A DNA stretch of 45,970 nt from Nocardiopsis prasina DSM 43845. Lineage in GTDB: Bacteria; Actinomycetota; Actinomycetes; Streptosporangiales; Streptosporangiaceae. Of the stretch, positions 33,837 through 44,818 are shown in pieces. The notes below the pieces were generated by a model that saw only the letters and a list, made by a program, of their open reading frames with translations, made no database searches and was not told where the DNA came from. Made by a program: the position numbers and the translations under genes. Where the stretch lies: contig NZ_ANAE01000141.1 of NCBI RefSeq assembly GCF_000341265.1, positions 29,709 through 75,678 on the forward strand, written 5' to 3'. How positions within the stretch are numbered: position 1 is the first letter of the stretch; each line of letters begins with the position of its first letter.

Positions 33837-33939
33837 CGCACACCACCCCTCCCCTGGTCGGGACGGCGTACTCCTCGCCGTCCTCGTTCCTCCCACGACT
33901 ACTCTCGGACAGTCCCCCGAACCCCGGTCTCCGGGGGTC

Positions 33940-34473
33940 TCAGCCGCCCTCCGCCATCTCCACGAGGCGCAGCACGGTGCGCCAGTTGCGGGCGGTGACC
34001 TCCCCCGGACAGTTCCGGGCGACCACCGCGGGCAGGCGCGCCGCGCGCACGCCGAGTTCGTGGTGGGTGAAGACCTCGGTGGGGGTGACGGCGATGCGCT
34101 CGCGCGGGTGGGTGGCGGGATCGATCGCGGTGAGCGCTGCGGTGTCCACCGGTTCCGAGCAGAACAGCACCATGAACGCGGAGGGGTTCTCCACTGCCAG
34201 GGGGTTGGCGGCCACCGCCGCGCGGAGCTGATCCAGCGTGCGCGTTACCACCGCGACGTCGAGACCGAACCGCTCGAGCAACGCGGCGCGCACGGCGGCG
34301 CCCACCACCCCGGGGTCGGGTTCCGCCGAGGTCAGGACCGCGTTGCCGCTCTGGATGTAGGTGGACACGTCCGTGTACCCGAGGCCGGTGAGCAGCGCGC
34401 GCAGGTCGGCCATGGCCACCTTGCGGTGTCCGCCGACGTTGATGCCGCGCAGCAGCACGATGTGTCTGGTCAT
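33940..34473 (-). CDS. DUF1697 family protein
   Basis: A 177-aa cytoplasmic protein with the family signature at its N-terminus: IVLLRGINVGGHRKVAMADL, then YIQSGNAVLTS. The C-terminal part includes NPSAFMVLFCSEP and ARNWRTVLRLVEMA. The family is widespread in actinobacteria and has no established function. The ATG at 34473 starts directly on the conserved first strand. It is divergent from the next gene (106 bases) and is probably unrelated to the CRISPR locus. Confidence 0.9.
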   Translation of the reverse strand: MTRHIVLLRGINVGGHRKVAMADLRALLTGLGYTDVSTYIQSGNAVLTSAEPDPGVVGAAVRAALLERFGLDVAVVTRTLDQLRAAVAANPLAVENPSAFMVLFCSEPVDTAALTAIDPATHPRERIAVTPTEVFTHHELGVRAARLPAVVARNCPGEVTARNWRTVLRLVEMAEGG

Positions 34474-34579
34474 ACCGGCCATGGTGCCCCAGGCCGACGA
34501 CGGTTCGCCGGTTGTCCGTCCGGCGCGTGGGGACCACAATGGCCTGGCCAGTGTTGACCCACGTCGAAGCGGAGGGCCC

Positions 34580-35665
34580 ATGCCCCTTCTGAGCCACACC
34601 CTCGCCCTCACGGCCCTGGGCCGGGAGGACCTCGCACGGACGGTGTCCTCGGCGTACGGGGTCCTGCACGGGGCGCGCTTCGGCGAGGACGGCCGGCTGC
34701 TCCTGCCCTCCGAGGAGGAGTCGCGGCGCCTTGAGCACAGGGCTCGGGAGCTGGGCCTCTTGCTCACGGAGGAGGAGAGGGCCGCGTACGGCCGTCGGGT
34801 GGGGGACCCGTTGGACGGGGCGAAGGTCACCGGGGCCCCGGCGGGCTCCACCGAGCGGGAGGTGACCGCCCAGGACCTCGCGGACGAGGTCGTCGTGAGC
34901 GAGGCCGAGCTCTCCCTGCGCCTGCTGTCCGGCGAACACCTGGCCCCGGGCAGCACCTACCTGGCCACCGAGGTCGACCCTCAGGGGCGGCCGGTCTTCG
35001 CGCCGGACGGTGAGGGCTGGGTGGGCACCGACCTGACCGTGGCCTCCTGGGACGAGTCCGGGGTGTGCTCGGTCGACTTCGCCATGCGGGAGGACGCCGG
35101 GACCGGCGGCGCCACGGAGAACGGCGCGGAAGGCGGGGAGGGAGCCCCGTCCACCACCGGCACGGTGGTCCACGACCACGCGGAGGAGACGCTGACCCTC
35201 GAGGCGGACCTGCGCTTCCCCGTGGAGAGCGCCATGGCGCGCTGGGGTTCGCGCCTGTTGCGCGCCCGCGTGCGCGTCCGCGTGGACCTGCCGGGCTGGT
35301 TCGCGGCGGCTGACGGCACCGCGACCGCTCCCCCGGTGACCCTGGAGGTGGACCACCGGCTGGTCCGGGCGCGGGGGCAGGCCGTCCCCGCCCCGGGGCC
35401 GGACGGAACGTGGTCGGTCTCGGGCCAGCTGGACGTGCGCGGTGTCGGGTTGTCGCGCCCGATCGTGGCGGTGGCGGCGTGGGCGATGGGCCGTTCCCTG
35501 CGCCGCTCCGAGCAGTGGTCCGTGGAGTCGGGCACCGCACGGTTCCAGGAGGGCTGGGACGACGTCGCCCGCGCGCTCCCCTCGGTGCCGGGGTTCCTCG
35601 ACGACGTGGCCCGGACCTACGCCCGCGCCCGTCCGGACGACCGCCCCCGTACCCCGGACCTCTGA
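34580..35665 (+). CDS. Conserved hypothetical protein, 361 aa
   Basis: I do not recognise the family. The protein is acidic overall, without signal peptide or membrane segment. The N-terminal 100 residues are helical (LARTVSSAYGVLHGARFGED). The middle is beta-rich, with a Gly/Glu-rich low-complexity insertion (GTGGATENGAEGGEG). The C-terminal part (about 280-350) contains GLSRPIVAVAAWAMGRSLRR and a helical end. GGAGGG (34571-34576) directly precedes the ATG. It converges on the symporter operon with 66 bases between stops. Confidence 0.75.
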   Translation: MPLLSHTLALTALGREDLARTVSSAYGVLHGARFGEDGRLLLPSEEESRRLEHRARELGLLLTEEERAAYGRRVGDPLDGAKVTGAPAGSTEREVTAQDLADEVVVSEAELSLRLLSGEHLAPGSTYLATEVDPQGRPVFAPDGEGWVGTDLTVASWDESGVCSVDFAMREDAGTGGATENGAEGGEGAPSTTGTVVHDHAEETLTLEADLRFPVESAMARWGSRLLRARVRVRVDLPGWFAAADGTATAPPVTLEVDHRLVRARGQAVPAPGPDGTWSVSGQLDVRGVGLSRPIVAVAAWAMGRSLRRSEQWSVESGTARFQEGWDDVARALPSVPGFLDDVARTYARARPDDRPRTPDL

Positions 35666-35696
35666 TCCCAGCCGTCCCGAAACCCAGCCGTCCCGA
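35666..35696. repeat. 15-bp direct repeat immediately after the stop codon
   Basis: CCCAGCCGTCCCGAA occurs at 35666-35680 and again at 35682-35696 with one base between. A small hairpin (GCCGGG-TGT-CCCGGC, 35706-35720) follows and may terminate both converging transcripts. Confidence 0.8.
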
Positions 35697-35731
35697 ACCC
35701 CGCGGGCCGGGTGTCCCGGCTCTCTGACGGG

Positions 35732-37453
35732 TCAGTCGCGTTCGGCGCCCCAACCCGTGAGCGACCGGACTCGCAGCTCCGTGAAGCGCGCGCTGTTGCG
35801 CTCCCGCGAGAGCAGACTGCCCACGATCGCGCAGGCGAAGCCGATCGGTACGGCGACCAGCGCCGGGTTCTCCATGGGAAAGACCTGGATGTCGATCCAC
35901 GCGGGCAGCACGGACAGGTTCTGACCGGTGACGGGGTCGGTCTTGCCGGACATCACCGGTGAGAACAGCATCAGCAGCAGGGTCGCGGACAGCCCGCCGT
36001 AGATCCCCCACTCCACACCCCGGGTGTTGAAGCGGCGCCAGAACATGGTCAGGACGATGACGGGCAGGTTGGCGGCGGCCGCGATGGCGAAGGCCAGCCC
36101 GACCAGGAACGCCACGTTCTGGGCCTGCGCCTGCACCGCCAGTGCGATGGAGACCGCGCCGATCACGCACGCGGACAAACGGGCCACCCCCACCTCCTGG
36201 GACTCGCGCGGGCGCCCCCACATGAGGATGTGGCCGAACAGGTCGTGTGCGATCGAGGAGGACGAGGCCAGGGTGAGACTGGCGATCACCGCGAGGATGG
36301 TGGCCAACGCCACCGCCGAGATCAGGGCGAGCAGCACGGCGGCGCCCACCGGCCCGGCGGTCTGACGGCCCACCTCCTCGGCGAGCAGTGGGACCGCGGA
36401 GTTGCCCGAGGGGTCCAGGGCCAGGATGCGCTCGGACCCCACCAGGGCGGCGGCGCCGAACCCCAGAGCGAGGGTCATCAGGTAGAAGGCGCCCACCATG
36501 GCGATGGTGTGGTTGACCGAGGAGCGGGCGGCCCGGCCGTCGGTCACCGTGTAGAAGCGGGTCAGGATGTGCGGCAGGGCGACGGTACCCAGGACCAGCG
36601 CCAGTCCCAGGCTGACCAGGTCCATCTTGTTGAAGAGGGTCCGTACCGGGTCTCCGGGGACCTCGGAGCCGAAACGCAGACCGGGTTCGAGGAAGGCCTG
36701 TCCGTGGCCGCTGGCCTCCGCCGCGCCGCTGAGCAGGGCGCGCGGGTCGAAGGAGAACAGGGCCAGCACCAGGACCGTGAGCAGGCCGGTGGCGGTGAGC
36801 AACACCACGGTCTTGACGATCTGGAGCCAGGTGGCCGCCTTCATCCCGCCGAACATGACGTAGACGATCATCAGCACGCCCACGAGCACGATGGCGCCGG
36901 TGCGGGCCTGGGCGGCGTCCAGCCCGAGGAGGGTTCCGCCGTCGTGCAGGCCGAACAGGACCGAGACGAGGGCGCCCGCCCCCACCATCTGGGCCACCAG
37001 GTAGAAGAGGCAGACGGTGACCGTGGACACCGTGCAGGCCAGGCGCACCCGCATCCGACGCATGCGGAAGGCGGGCAGGTCGGCCATGGTGAAGCGGCCG
37101 GTGTTGCGTGTGAGCTGGGCCATGGGCAGCACCAGCAGCCAGGCCACCAGGAAGCCGATGGAGTACAGGAAGCCGTCGTAGCCCTGGAGGGCGATCATCC
37201 CGGCGATGCCGAGGAAGGAGGCGGCGGACAGGTAGTCGCCGGTCAGCGCGAGGCCGTTCTGAGTGCCGGAGAAGCCGCGCCCACCGGCGTAGAAGTCGAC
37301 TGTGCCCTTGGTGGCACGCCGGGCTCGGATGGTGATGGCCAGGGTGACCAGGACGAACACGGCGCACAGGCCGATGGTCCAGGCGTGCGCGGCCTCGATG
37401 GGACCGTCGGGGACGAGGGCGCTGGTGAACGGGGGCGGGGCCGTGGCGTCCAT
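35732..37453 (-). CDS. Solute:sodium symporter, ActP/acetate permease-like
   Basis: A 573-aa integral membrane protein with about 13 hydrophobic helices, of the SSS family. Typical features are DFYAGGRGFSGTQNGLALTG followed by DYLSAASFLGIAGM, the conserved TGRFTMADLPAFR, FGGMKAATWLQIVKT, and LVLGTVALPHILTRFYTV. These match cation/acetate symporters, which import short-chain monocarboxylates driven by Na+ or H+; the exact solute is not readable. ATG 37453 shares its A with the stop of the upstream DUF485 gene (TGATG), so the two are translationally coupled, as in other actP-DUF485 pairs. Confidence 0.9.
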   Translation of the reverse strand: MDATAPPPFTSALVPDGPIEAAHAWTIGLCAVFVLVTLAITIRARRATKGTVDFYAGGRGFSGTQNGLALTGDYLSAASFLGIAGMIALQGYDGFLYSIGFLVAWLLVLPMAQLTRNTGRFTMADLPAFRMRRMRVRLACTVSTVTVCLFYLVAQMVGAGALVSVLFGLHDGGTLLGLDAAQARTGAIVLVGVLMIVYVMFGGMKAATWLQIVKTVVLLTATGLLTVLVLALFSFDPRALLSGAAEASGHGQAFLEPGLRFGSEVPGDPVRTLFNKMDLVSLGLALVLGTVALPHILTRFYTVTDGRAARSSVNHTIAMVGAFYLMTLALGFGAAALVGSERILALDPSGNSAVPLLAEEVGRQTAGPVGAAVLLALISAVALATILAVIASLTLASSSSIAHDLFGHILMWGRPRESQEVGVARLSACVIGAVSIALAVQAQAQNVAFLVGLAFAIAAAANLPVIVLTMFWRRFNTRGVEWGIYGGLSATLLLMLFSPVMSGKTDPVTGQNLSVLPAWIDIQVFPMENPALVAVPIGFACAIVGSLLSRERNSARFTELRVRSLTGWGAERD

Positions 37454-37896
37454 CAACCGGCCACCCGTCCGTCGAGGGTGTCCTCGGCCCGCGCCCGCTC
37501 GCGGATCTCCTCGGCGAGGGGGTCGATGGAGCGGGCGGAGAGACGGCCGAAGGCCCAGGCGAGCACGAAGGTGAGCAGGAACTGGCCGATCCCCATCGCC
37601 AGAGCGATGTTGACGGGATCGATGATCCGCACACTCATGAAATCGCGCGCGAAGGCGGAAAGGAGAAGATAGGAAAGGTAACTCACCAGGAAGGCGCCGA
37701 CCAGGAACCCGGCCTGAAGTGCGAATCTCCTTCGGAGTTTCACGAATCGAGGATCGACGGACATGCGTTCACAGGCGTGCGCCATATCCGCCTCGGTCCG
37801 GCCGTGCGCCGATCCGGTCCCGCTGGCGCGGTACGGCTCCCCCGAGCCCCCGCCGCGCCTTCTTGACGTGCCTTCCATGTACTCGACCACGGCCAT
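37453..37896 (-). CDS. DUF485 membrane protein
   Basis: A small protein with two membrane helices (FALQAGFLVGAFLVSYLSYLLLS and NIALAMGIGQFLLTFVLAWAFG) and an RFVKLRRRF lead-in typical of DUF485. These accompany ActP-type symporters. The start is uncertain: the open frame reaches 37929; I give the ATG at 37896, which follows a run of G's, but ATGs further in (37878, or just before the RFVKLRRRF segment) would give a more typical 100-110 aa length. It forms an operon with the symporter. Confidence 0.8.
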   Translation of the reverse strand: MAVVEYMEGTSRRRGGGSGEPYRASGTGSAHGRTEADMAHACERMSVDPRFVKLRRRFALQAGFLVGAFLVSYLSYLLLSAFARDFMSVRIIDPVNIALAMGIGQFLLTFVLAWAFGRLSARSIDPLAEEIRERARAEDTLDGRVAG

Positions 37897-38072
37897 CCCC
37901 CCGAACACGGAAAATCCCTCCCCGCGCACGCGGGGCCCTTGTGTGTGGCGCCGAATCCGCTCCCCCGCGGGCCCGGCCTTTCCCTCGGCGCGCGCCGCCT
38001 CGGGCGCGTCGGCCGTTTCCCGGGGTGATCCGTCCTCTTCCTGGAACGGCCCCTCTCCCCCGTCGGGAACTC

Positions 38073-38102
38073 ACACTAACCAGGGTCCGCGCGCCGTGTT
38101 CA
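38073..38102 (-). promoter_or_regulatory. Candidate promoter of DUF485-symporter operon
   Basis: On the minus strand: TGAACA (38102-38097), 18 bases, TAGTGT (38078-38073). It is about 180 bases upstream of the DUF485 start. The -35 matches the consensus at four of six positions. Confidence 0.3.
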
Positions 38103-38357
38103 CCAAATACACAAATCGGCTGGAACATATGCCGGCGACCGGAACGGGAAAGGGGGAGGAGCATTGTGGAACAGCGCGGAAGGACGGGACGCTCCGTGAC
38201 GGAGACCGGGATCACGAACCGTCACCCCGAATGGACCGCCTGGTCATCCGGGCCACACGCACCGCCGGACGGCGCGATGACCCCTCCGACTTCGCTAGGC
38301 TTCGGGGCGACCCCGACCCATCACGGAAACCGGTCTCATCACCCGTTTCCGCGTTCG

Positions 38358-38371
38358 TACACGTGTATGAT
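38358..38371 (+). promoter_or_regulatory. -10 element and 10-bp palindrome upstream of Lsr2-like gene
   Basis: TACACGTGTA (38358-38367) is a perfect palindrome overlapping a -10 hexamer TATGAT (38366-38371). No good -35 is visible. GAAGGGA (38402-38408) is the ribosome-binding site of the GTG at 38419. An operator role is inference. Confidence 0.45.
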
Positions 38372-38418
38372 TACAGGGGTCCGCACAGTTCACGCGATAC
38401 CGAAGGGAAATCCCCGCC

Positions 38419-38697
38419 GTGGTCACCGAGGTCTTCACGCGCAAGTACTGCGATCCCCACGCCGTCCGCGAGGAGAAGGTCGAGGCGACTGAGGTCATCC
38501 AGTTCGCCTGGGAGGGCGCCGTCCGTGAGGTCGACGCCTGCGACGAGTGCTTCAAGGAGCACGAGACCCGCTACGAGCCCCTCGTCGACTACTCGCGTTC
38601 GGTGAAGAAGCGCCGCGTCACCAAGAAGGCCGCTTCCTCCACCGCCGAGAAGCCCGAGGGCTCCGACAGCGACGCGGACAGCGACGACGACAACTAG
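38419..38697 (+). CDS. Small Lsr2-like protein with putative zinc site
   Basis: A 92-aa protein. Its core (EVIQFAWEGAVREVDAC) resembles the beta-hairpin of the Lsr2 dimerisation domain (VKFALDGVTYEIDLS in Lsr2). The usual Lsr2 C-terminal DNA-binding domain with its RGR-type loop is absent; instead there is a Lys/Arg-rich segment (KKRRVTKKAA) and a very acidic tail (SDSDADSDDDN). C11, H14, C41 and C44, with H48, could bind zinc. It may be a nucleoid-related or regulatory protein. Start: GTG at 38419 with GAAGGGA upstream. It is a single-gene unit with its own promoter and a strong terminator. Confidence 0.75.
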   Translation: MVTEVFTRKYCDPHAVREEKVEATEVIQFAWEGAVREVDACDECFKEHETRYEPLVDYSRSVKKRRVTKKAASSTAEKPEGSDSDADSDDDN

Positions 38698-38800
38698 GTC
38701 GTGCGAGCGCGCCGGGGGGCCACCCCCCGGACCACTCCCTAGGTTCACCCGGGCGGTCCCACGGGAACGCCCGGATCGACCTCATCGCGTCAACCGCGAA

Positions 38801-38840
38801 ACGGGGGTCGGTGGGCACCACGGTGCCCGCCGGCCCCCGT
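38801..38840 (+). terminator. Strong terminator after the Lsr2-like gene
   Basis: A 19-bp arm (38801-38819) is complementary to 38822-38840 with two G-U pairs; the loop opens to four or more bases. It lies about 100 bases after the stop. Confidence 0.8.
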
Positions 38841-38894
38841 TCGCGTGCGCCATCCGGGCCACCGCCCGCCCCGGATGGCGGCCGGGCGGTCGCG

Positions 38895-39080
38895 ATGATG
38901 TCGGTCAAGAAGAGGGCGGCGTCGCTCTACTGCCACCGGAACACGGTGGTCAACCGCCGACAGGCCTTCCGTGAGGCGACCGGGCTGGACCTGACCGTTC
39001 GCCGTGAGGGCGCGCTGGCCCTGGTCCTGTTCTCCGACCCCGACGGTGTCGACGGGCCCTGGCGTGAGGTGGGCCCGTGA
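38895..39080 (+). pseudogene. PucR-type HTH fragment
   Basis: The 61 residues contain AASLYCHRNTVVNRRQAFREATGLDL, which fits the C-terminal helix-turn-helix of PucR/CdaR regulators (consensus around A-x-L-x-x-HRNT-x-x-xR-L). The 300 or more residues that normally precede this domain are missing, and the sequence upstream is the terminator and non-coding DNA. Two ATGs (38895 and 38898) could start it. It is a remnant of a lost regulator or a minimal HTH protein. It lies next to the hut operon's 3' end. Confidence 0.55.
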
Positions 39081-39240
39081 AAGCGCGTTCGTACCCTCCG
39101 GGAGGGGGTGCACCCTCCGCCGCGTCACGACGCTGGGCCGCGACGGAGGGACGCGCACCGACACACCTCCACTGTGGGGGCCGCGGGTTTCACCGAGGTG
39201 AGGTCCCCGTTGAGTTCCGGGTTCGTTTCGTTTCCCAGGG

Positions 39241-39293
39241 CCCCGGCGACGCGGGAGACGCCGGAGTGGCGCCACCCGCGTCGGCGCCCGGGG
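39241..39293 (-). terminator. Terminator of the hut operon
   Basis: Nested inverted repeats: CCCCGG (39241-39246) with CCGGGG (39288-39293), and CGACGCGGG (39247-39255) with CCCGCGTCG (39275-39283), plus an inner GCC/GGC. It begins two bases past the hutI stop codon. Confidence 0.75.
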
Positions 39294-39295
39294 GA

Positions 39296-40537
39296 TCAGG
39301 TACGGCCGGAGACCAGGGCGCCGTCCTTCCACACCGCCGCCACCTGGGGAACACCGGGCCGGTAGGCCAGGTAGAGGTGGTTCGGGGCGTCGAGCAGGGT
39401 GAGGTCGGCACGGGCTCCCGGGGAGAGACGGCCCACGTCGTCGCGGCGCAGCGCCAGAGCGCCGCCCCTGGTCGCCGCCCACACCGCTTCGTCCGGGGTC
39501 ATCCCCATGTCCCGCACACCCACGGCGATACAGAAGGCCAGGCTGGACGTGAAGCACGAACCCGGGTTGCAGTCGCTGGCCAGGGCCACGACCGCGCCCG
39601 CGTCGATGAGGGAACGGGCGTTCGGGTACGGCTGGCGGGTGGAGAAGTCCACACCGGGCAGCAGCGTGGCCACCGTGGGTTCGGGGCGCTTCGCGGCCTG
39701 GGCGAGGGCGTCCACGTCCTCGCCGGACAGGTACGTGCAGTGGTCGACCGAAGCGGCTCCCAGCTCCACGGCCAACCGGACCCCGGGCCCCTCGCCCAGC
39801 TGGTTCCCGTGCACACGGGGCAGCAGCCCCCGCTCCATCCCGGCGGTGAGCACCCGGCGGGAGGCCTCCTCGTCAAAGGCCCCGCGCTCACAGAAGACGT
39901 CCACCCAGCGGGCGTGCGGGGCGCAGGCGTCCAGCATCGGCCCGGTGACCAGGTCCACGTAGGCGGCCGGGTCGTCGGCGTACTCGGGGGCCACCACGTG
40001 GGCGCCGAGGAAGGTGACCTCGTCGGTGACCCGACCGGCGACCTCCAGGGAACGGAGCTCGTCCTCGACGGTGAGCCCGTACCCGGATTTGACCTCCAGG
40101 GTGGTGGTGCCCTGCGCGTGCGCCTCACGGACGAACCGCCGCGCGCCCGCCAGGAGTTCGGCGTCGCTGGCGGCACGGGTGGCCGCCACCGTGGTGCGGA
40201 TGCCGCCCGCCGAGTACGGCGTGCCGCTCATCCGGGCGGCGAACTCGCGGCTGCGGTCACCGGCGAAAACGATGTGGGAGTGGCTGTCCACGAACCCGGG
40301 GATCACGCAGCGTCCGGCCGCGTCCACCCGGGCGTCGACGGCGGGCGCCTGCGCGCGCGGCCCCGCCCAGGCCACGCGTCCGTCCTCGATCACCAGGGCG
40401 GCGTCACTGATCTCACCCAGCCGCCCCTCCCCCAGTTCGGGGTCGTTGGTGACCAGGGTGCCGATGGCGTCGACGAGGATCGTGCCGGGCGTCGCGGGCC
40501 CGTTCTCGGTCTCGGTTCCGGGGCCGGTCGGGGTCAC
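39296..40537 (-). CDS. hutI: Imidazolonepropionase
   Basis: The third enzyme of histidine degradation, hydrolysing 4-imidazolone-5-propanoate to N-formimino-L-glutamate. It is a 413-aa amidohydrolase-superfamily protein with the metal motif [17 protein letters not shown]. Further signatures are [37 protein letters not shown] and [16 protein letters not shown]. The GTG at 40537 overlaps the hutF stop (GTGA), so translation is coupled. It is the last gene of the operon and is followed by a hairpin. Confidence 0.95.
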   Translation of the reverse strand: MTPTGPGTETENGPATPGTILVDAIGTLVTNDPELGEGRLGEISDAALVIEDGRVAWAGPRAQAPAVDARVDAAGRCVIPGFVDSHSHIVFAGDRSREFAARMSGTPYSAGGIRTTVAATRAASDAELLAGARRFVREAHAQGTTTLEVKSGYGLTVEDELRSLEVAGRVTDEVTFLGAHVVAPEYADDPAAYVDLVTGPMLDACAPHARWVDVFCERGAFDEEASRRVLTAGMERGLLPRVHGNQLGEGPGVRLAVELGAASVDHCTYLSGEDVDALAQAAKRPEPTVATLLPGVDFSTRQPYPNARSLIDAGAVVALASDCNPGSCFTSSLAFCIAVGVRDMGMTPDEAVWAATRGGALALRRDDVGRLSPGARADLTLLDAPNHLYLAYRPGVPQVAAVWKDGALVSGRT

Positions 40538-41895
40538 AGCAGCTCCTTGATGACGGCGTCGAGTTCTCGGGCGGTGTCGGGCAGGCGGACGTGCACACCC
40601 TCGCGGACGGTCCAACGCCCGTCCACCATCACGTGCCGCACGTCGGCGGCGGTGGCGGCGAAGACCACGGCGTCGGTGGCCCGCGCGGGATCGGCGCCGG
40701 CCAGGCGCACACCGTCCAGGGACACGTTGACCAGGTCGGCGCGGGCTCCGGGTGTGAGGGTCCCGGCGTCGTGCCAGCCGAGTCCGGCGTGACCGTCTGC
40801 GGTGGCGGCGCGCAGCAGTTCCCCGCTTCCCAGGGTGCCCCGACGGTGGGTGCGCAGACGTTCGTGCAGCTCCACGGCGCGGGCCTCCTCGAACAGGTCC
40901 AGCTGGGCGTGCTGGTCGGTTCCCAGGCTGATCGGGACCCGAAGCGGGGCGGCCACGAGGTCGCCGGTGCGCGGGAGGCCGTCCGCGAGGTCGCGCTCGG
41001 TGGTCGGGCACAGGCACACGGCGGACCCGTGGGCTCGGACCGTGTCCACGTCGGCGTCGGTGAGGTGGGTGGCGTGCACCAGGGTGGTGCGTTCGGTGAG
41101 CGCCCCCGCCTCGGCCAGCACGCGCACGGGGGTGGTCCCGTGCGCGGCCAGGCAGGCGGCGTTCTCTGCGGGCTGCTCGGAGACGTGGACGTGCAGCGGC
41201 AGCTCGCCCGCGTCAGCGAACCGGGCGACGGAGGGCAGGTCCCCGACGGGTACCGCGCGCACCGAGTGCGCGGCGGCGCCCACCCGGGCGTGCCTCCCCC
41301 GGGGGGCGAACTCACTCACCCTGGCGGCCCAGGCGTCCGCCGTGCCGTCGCCGAAGCGCAGCTGCGGTCCGGTCAGGGGCAGCTGGGCCCCGTCCTCACC
41401 GAGACCGCCGGAGAGGTAGCACACGTCCAGCAGGGTGATCCGTACCCCGGCGTCGGCGGCGGCCGCGACCAGGGCCTGCCCCATGGCGTTGGGGTCGGCG
41501 TAGCGCTGACCCTCCGGGCCGTGGTGCAGGTAGTGGAACTCTCCCACACACGTCACTCCGGCCAGAGCCATCTCGGCGTAGGCGGCCCGGGCCAGGCGGT
41601 GGTAGGAGTCCGGGTCGAGGCGATCGGCCGCCCGGTACATCACCTCGCGCCAGGTCCAGAAGGACCCGCCCCCGGCGTGGGTGCGGCCGCGCAGCGCCCG
41701 GTGGAAGGCGTGCGAGTGCGCGTTGGCCAGGCCGGGCAGGGTGAGTCCGGGCAGACGCTCGGCGCCGTCCGGGGCGGAGCCCGAGACCACCGAGGCCAGG
41801 CGTCCGGCCGCGTCGACGGTCAGGAGCACTCCGGGTTCGGGGGCCGCGCCGCCGAGCCACGCCCACTCGCACCAGTACCGGCCCTCCCCCGTCAC
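40534..41895 (-). CDS. hutF: Formimidoylglutamate deiminase
   Basis: A 453-aa amidohydrolase converting N-formimino-L-glutamate to N-formyl-L-glutamate and ammonia, the five-step branch of histidine utilisation. The zinc motif is [16 protein letters not shown]. It is followed by [36 protein letters not shown] and [17 protein letters not shown], all HutF-like. The GTG at 41895 overlaps the preceding stop by GTGA. The presence of hutF means the pathway needs an N-formylglutamate hydrolase next, and the adjacent M20 gene is the candidate. Confidence 0.94.
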   Translation of the reverse strand: MTGEGRYWCEWAWLGGAAPEPGVLLTVDAAGRLASVVSGSAPDGAERLPGLTLPGLANAHSHAFHRALRGRTHAGGGSFWTWREVMYRAADRLDPDSYHRLARAAYAEMALAGVTCVGEFHYLHHGPEGQRYADPNAMGQALVAAAADAGVRITLLDVCYLSGGLGEDGAQLPLTGPQLRFGDGTADAWAARVSEFAPRGRHARVGAAAHSVRAVPVGDLPSVARFADAGELPLHVHVSEQPAENAACLAAHGTTPVRVLAEAGALTERTTLVHATHLTDADVDTVRAHGSAVCLCPTTERDLADGLPRTGDLVAAPLRVPISLGTDQHAQLDLFEEARAVELHERLRTHRRGTLGSGELLRAATADGHAGLGWHDAGTLTPGARADLVNVSLDGVRLAGADPARATDAVVFAATAADVRHVMVDGRWTVREGVHVRLPDTARELDAVIKELL

Positions 41896-43126
41896 GGTGT
41901 CCCCCCGGGGACCGCGAGCAGGTCGGCCAGGACGTCGGCCAGGGCGACGACCCCGGCATGGCAGTCCTCGGGACGGGCCCACTCCTGCGGTGAGTGGGAG
42001 ATCCCGGTCGGGTTGCGCACGTACAGCATCGCCGTGGGCATATGCGCGGAGAGCACCCCGGCGTCGTGCCCGGCCCCGGTGGGCAGGACGGGGACCGGAC
42101 CGGCGGACTCGGCGGCGCGGGTCCCCACAATCCCGGCGAGCCGGTCCCGCAGGTCGTGGGAGAACTCCACCAGCGGCGTGGTGGACTCGGCCGACACCGC
42201 GAGGGCGACCCCGTGGTCGCGGGCCGCCCGTTCGGCGGCCTCACGCACACCCCCGACCACTGAGGCCAGGGTGTCCTGGTCGGCGGCCCGGGCATCCAGC
42301 CAGGCGCTGACCAGCGAGGGGATCGCGTTGGTGCCGTTGGGGGTGATCAGGCCCTTGGCGACCGTGGCGCGGGCGTCGTGCCGCTCGGCCAGCGAGCGCG
42401 CGGCCAGGATCGTGTGGGCGAACGGGAGCATGGGGTCCTCCCGGTCCTCCATGCGGGTGGTGCCCGCGTGGTCGGCCCGGCCCCGGAAGTCCATCCGCCA
42501 CCGGCCGTGCGGCCAGATCGCGCTGGCCACGCCCACGGCGTGGTGGGTGTCCTCCAGGGCCCGTCCCTGCTCCACGTGCAGCTCGACGAACACGTCCAGC
42601 CAGGAGAGGAGTTCGGGGTCGGGTCCGATCGCCTCGGGGTCCAGTCCCACCCCCTCCATGGCCCGCTCCCAAGTGACGCCGGAGGCGTCGGTGAGGGACC
42701 GGGCGCGGTCGGGGTCGATCTCCCCGGTGCTCAGGCGGCTGCCCAGGCAGGGCACACCGAACCGGCCGCCCTCCTCCTCGACGAACACCCCCAGGACCAG
42801 GGGTCGCGCGGGGGTGAACCCCCGGGCTCGCAGCTCGTCCACGGCCGCCAGGGCGCTGGCCACTCCGAGGGGGCCGTCGAAGGCCCCGCCGTCGGGCACC
42901 GAGTCCAGGTGGGAGCCGGTGGCCACGGCTCCCGGGCCGGGCGTGCCCCACCAGGCCCACAGGTTGCCGTTGCGATCGGTGCGCACGTCCAGGCCCCGGG
43001 CGGCGGCCGCCTCGGTGAACCAGGCGCGGGCGTCGGTGTCGGCGCCCGCCCAGGAGTGACGGTGGTAGCCACCGCTGTCGGCCGAGCGCCCGACGGGGTC
43101 GAGGTCGGCCCAGAGCCGGTCGAAGC

Positions 43127-43130
<4 letters not shown>
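41892..43130 (-). CDS. M20-family amidohydrolase (allantoate amidohydrolase-like) in the hut operon
   Basis: A 412-aa metallopeptidase-fold hydrolase of the AllC/hydantoinase-carbamoylase group. Dinuclear metal ligands are seen in [46 protein letters not shown] and the C-terminal [15 protein letters not shown]. The dimerisation domain includes [17 protein letters not shown]. Annotation tools call it allantoate amidohydrolase, but it lies between hutU and hutF with GTGA overlaps at both ends. From that context I infer that it removes the formyl group of N-formyl-L-glutamate in place of HutG. Confidence 0.88.
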
Positions 43131-44800
<1,670 letters not shown>

Positions 44801-44818
44801 CGTGGTCTCCTCAGGGGG

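Larger units (their letters stand above)
37897..38418. other. 522-base intergenic region with divergent promoters
   Basis: No supported gene. Around 38040-38130 it is AT-richer than average. It holds a candidate promoter for DUF485-symporter (38073-38102, minus) and one for the Lsr2-like gene (38358-38371, plus), plus a perfect 6-1-6 dyad CTCCGT-G-ACGGAG (38192-38204). Confidence 0.5.

Noticed and set aside
38040..38130. CRP/GlxR-like site (GTGT...ACAC) upstream of the DUF485-symporter operon
   Set aside because: Only four-base arms and wrong spacing for the TGTGA-N6-TCACA consensus.
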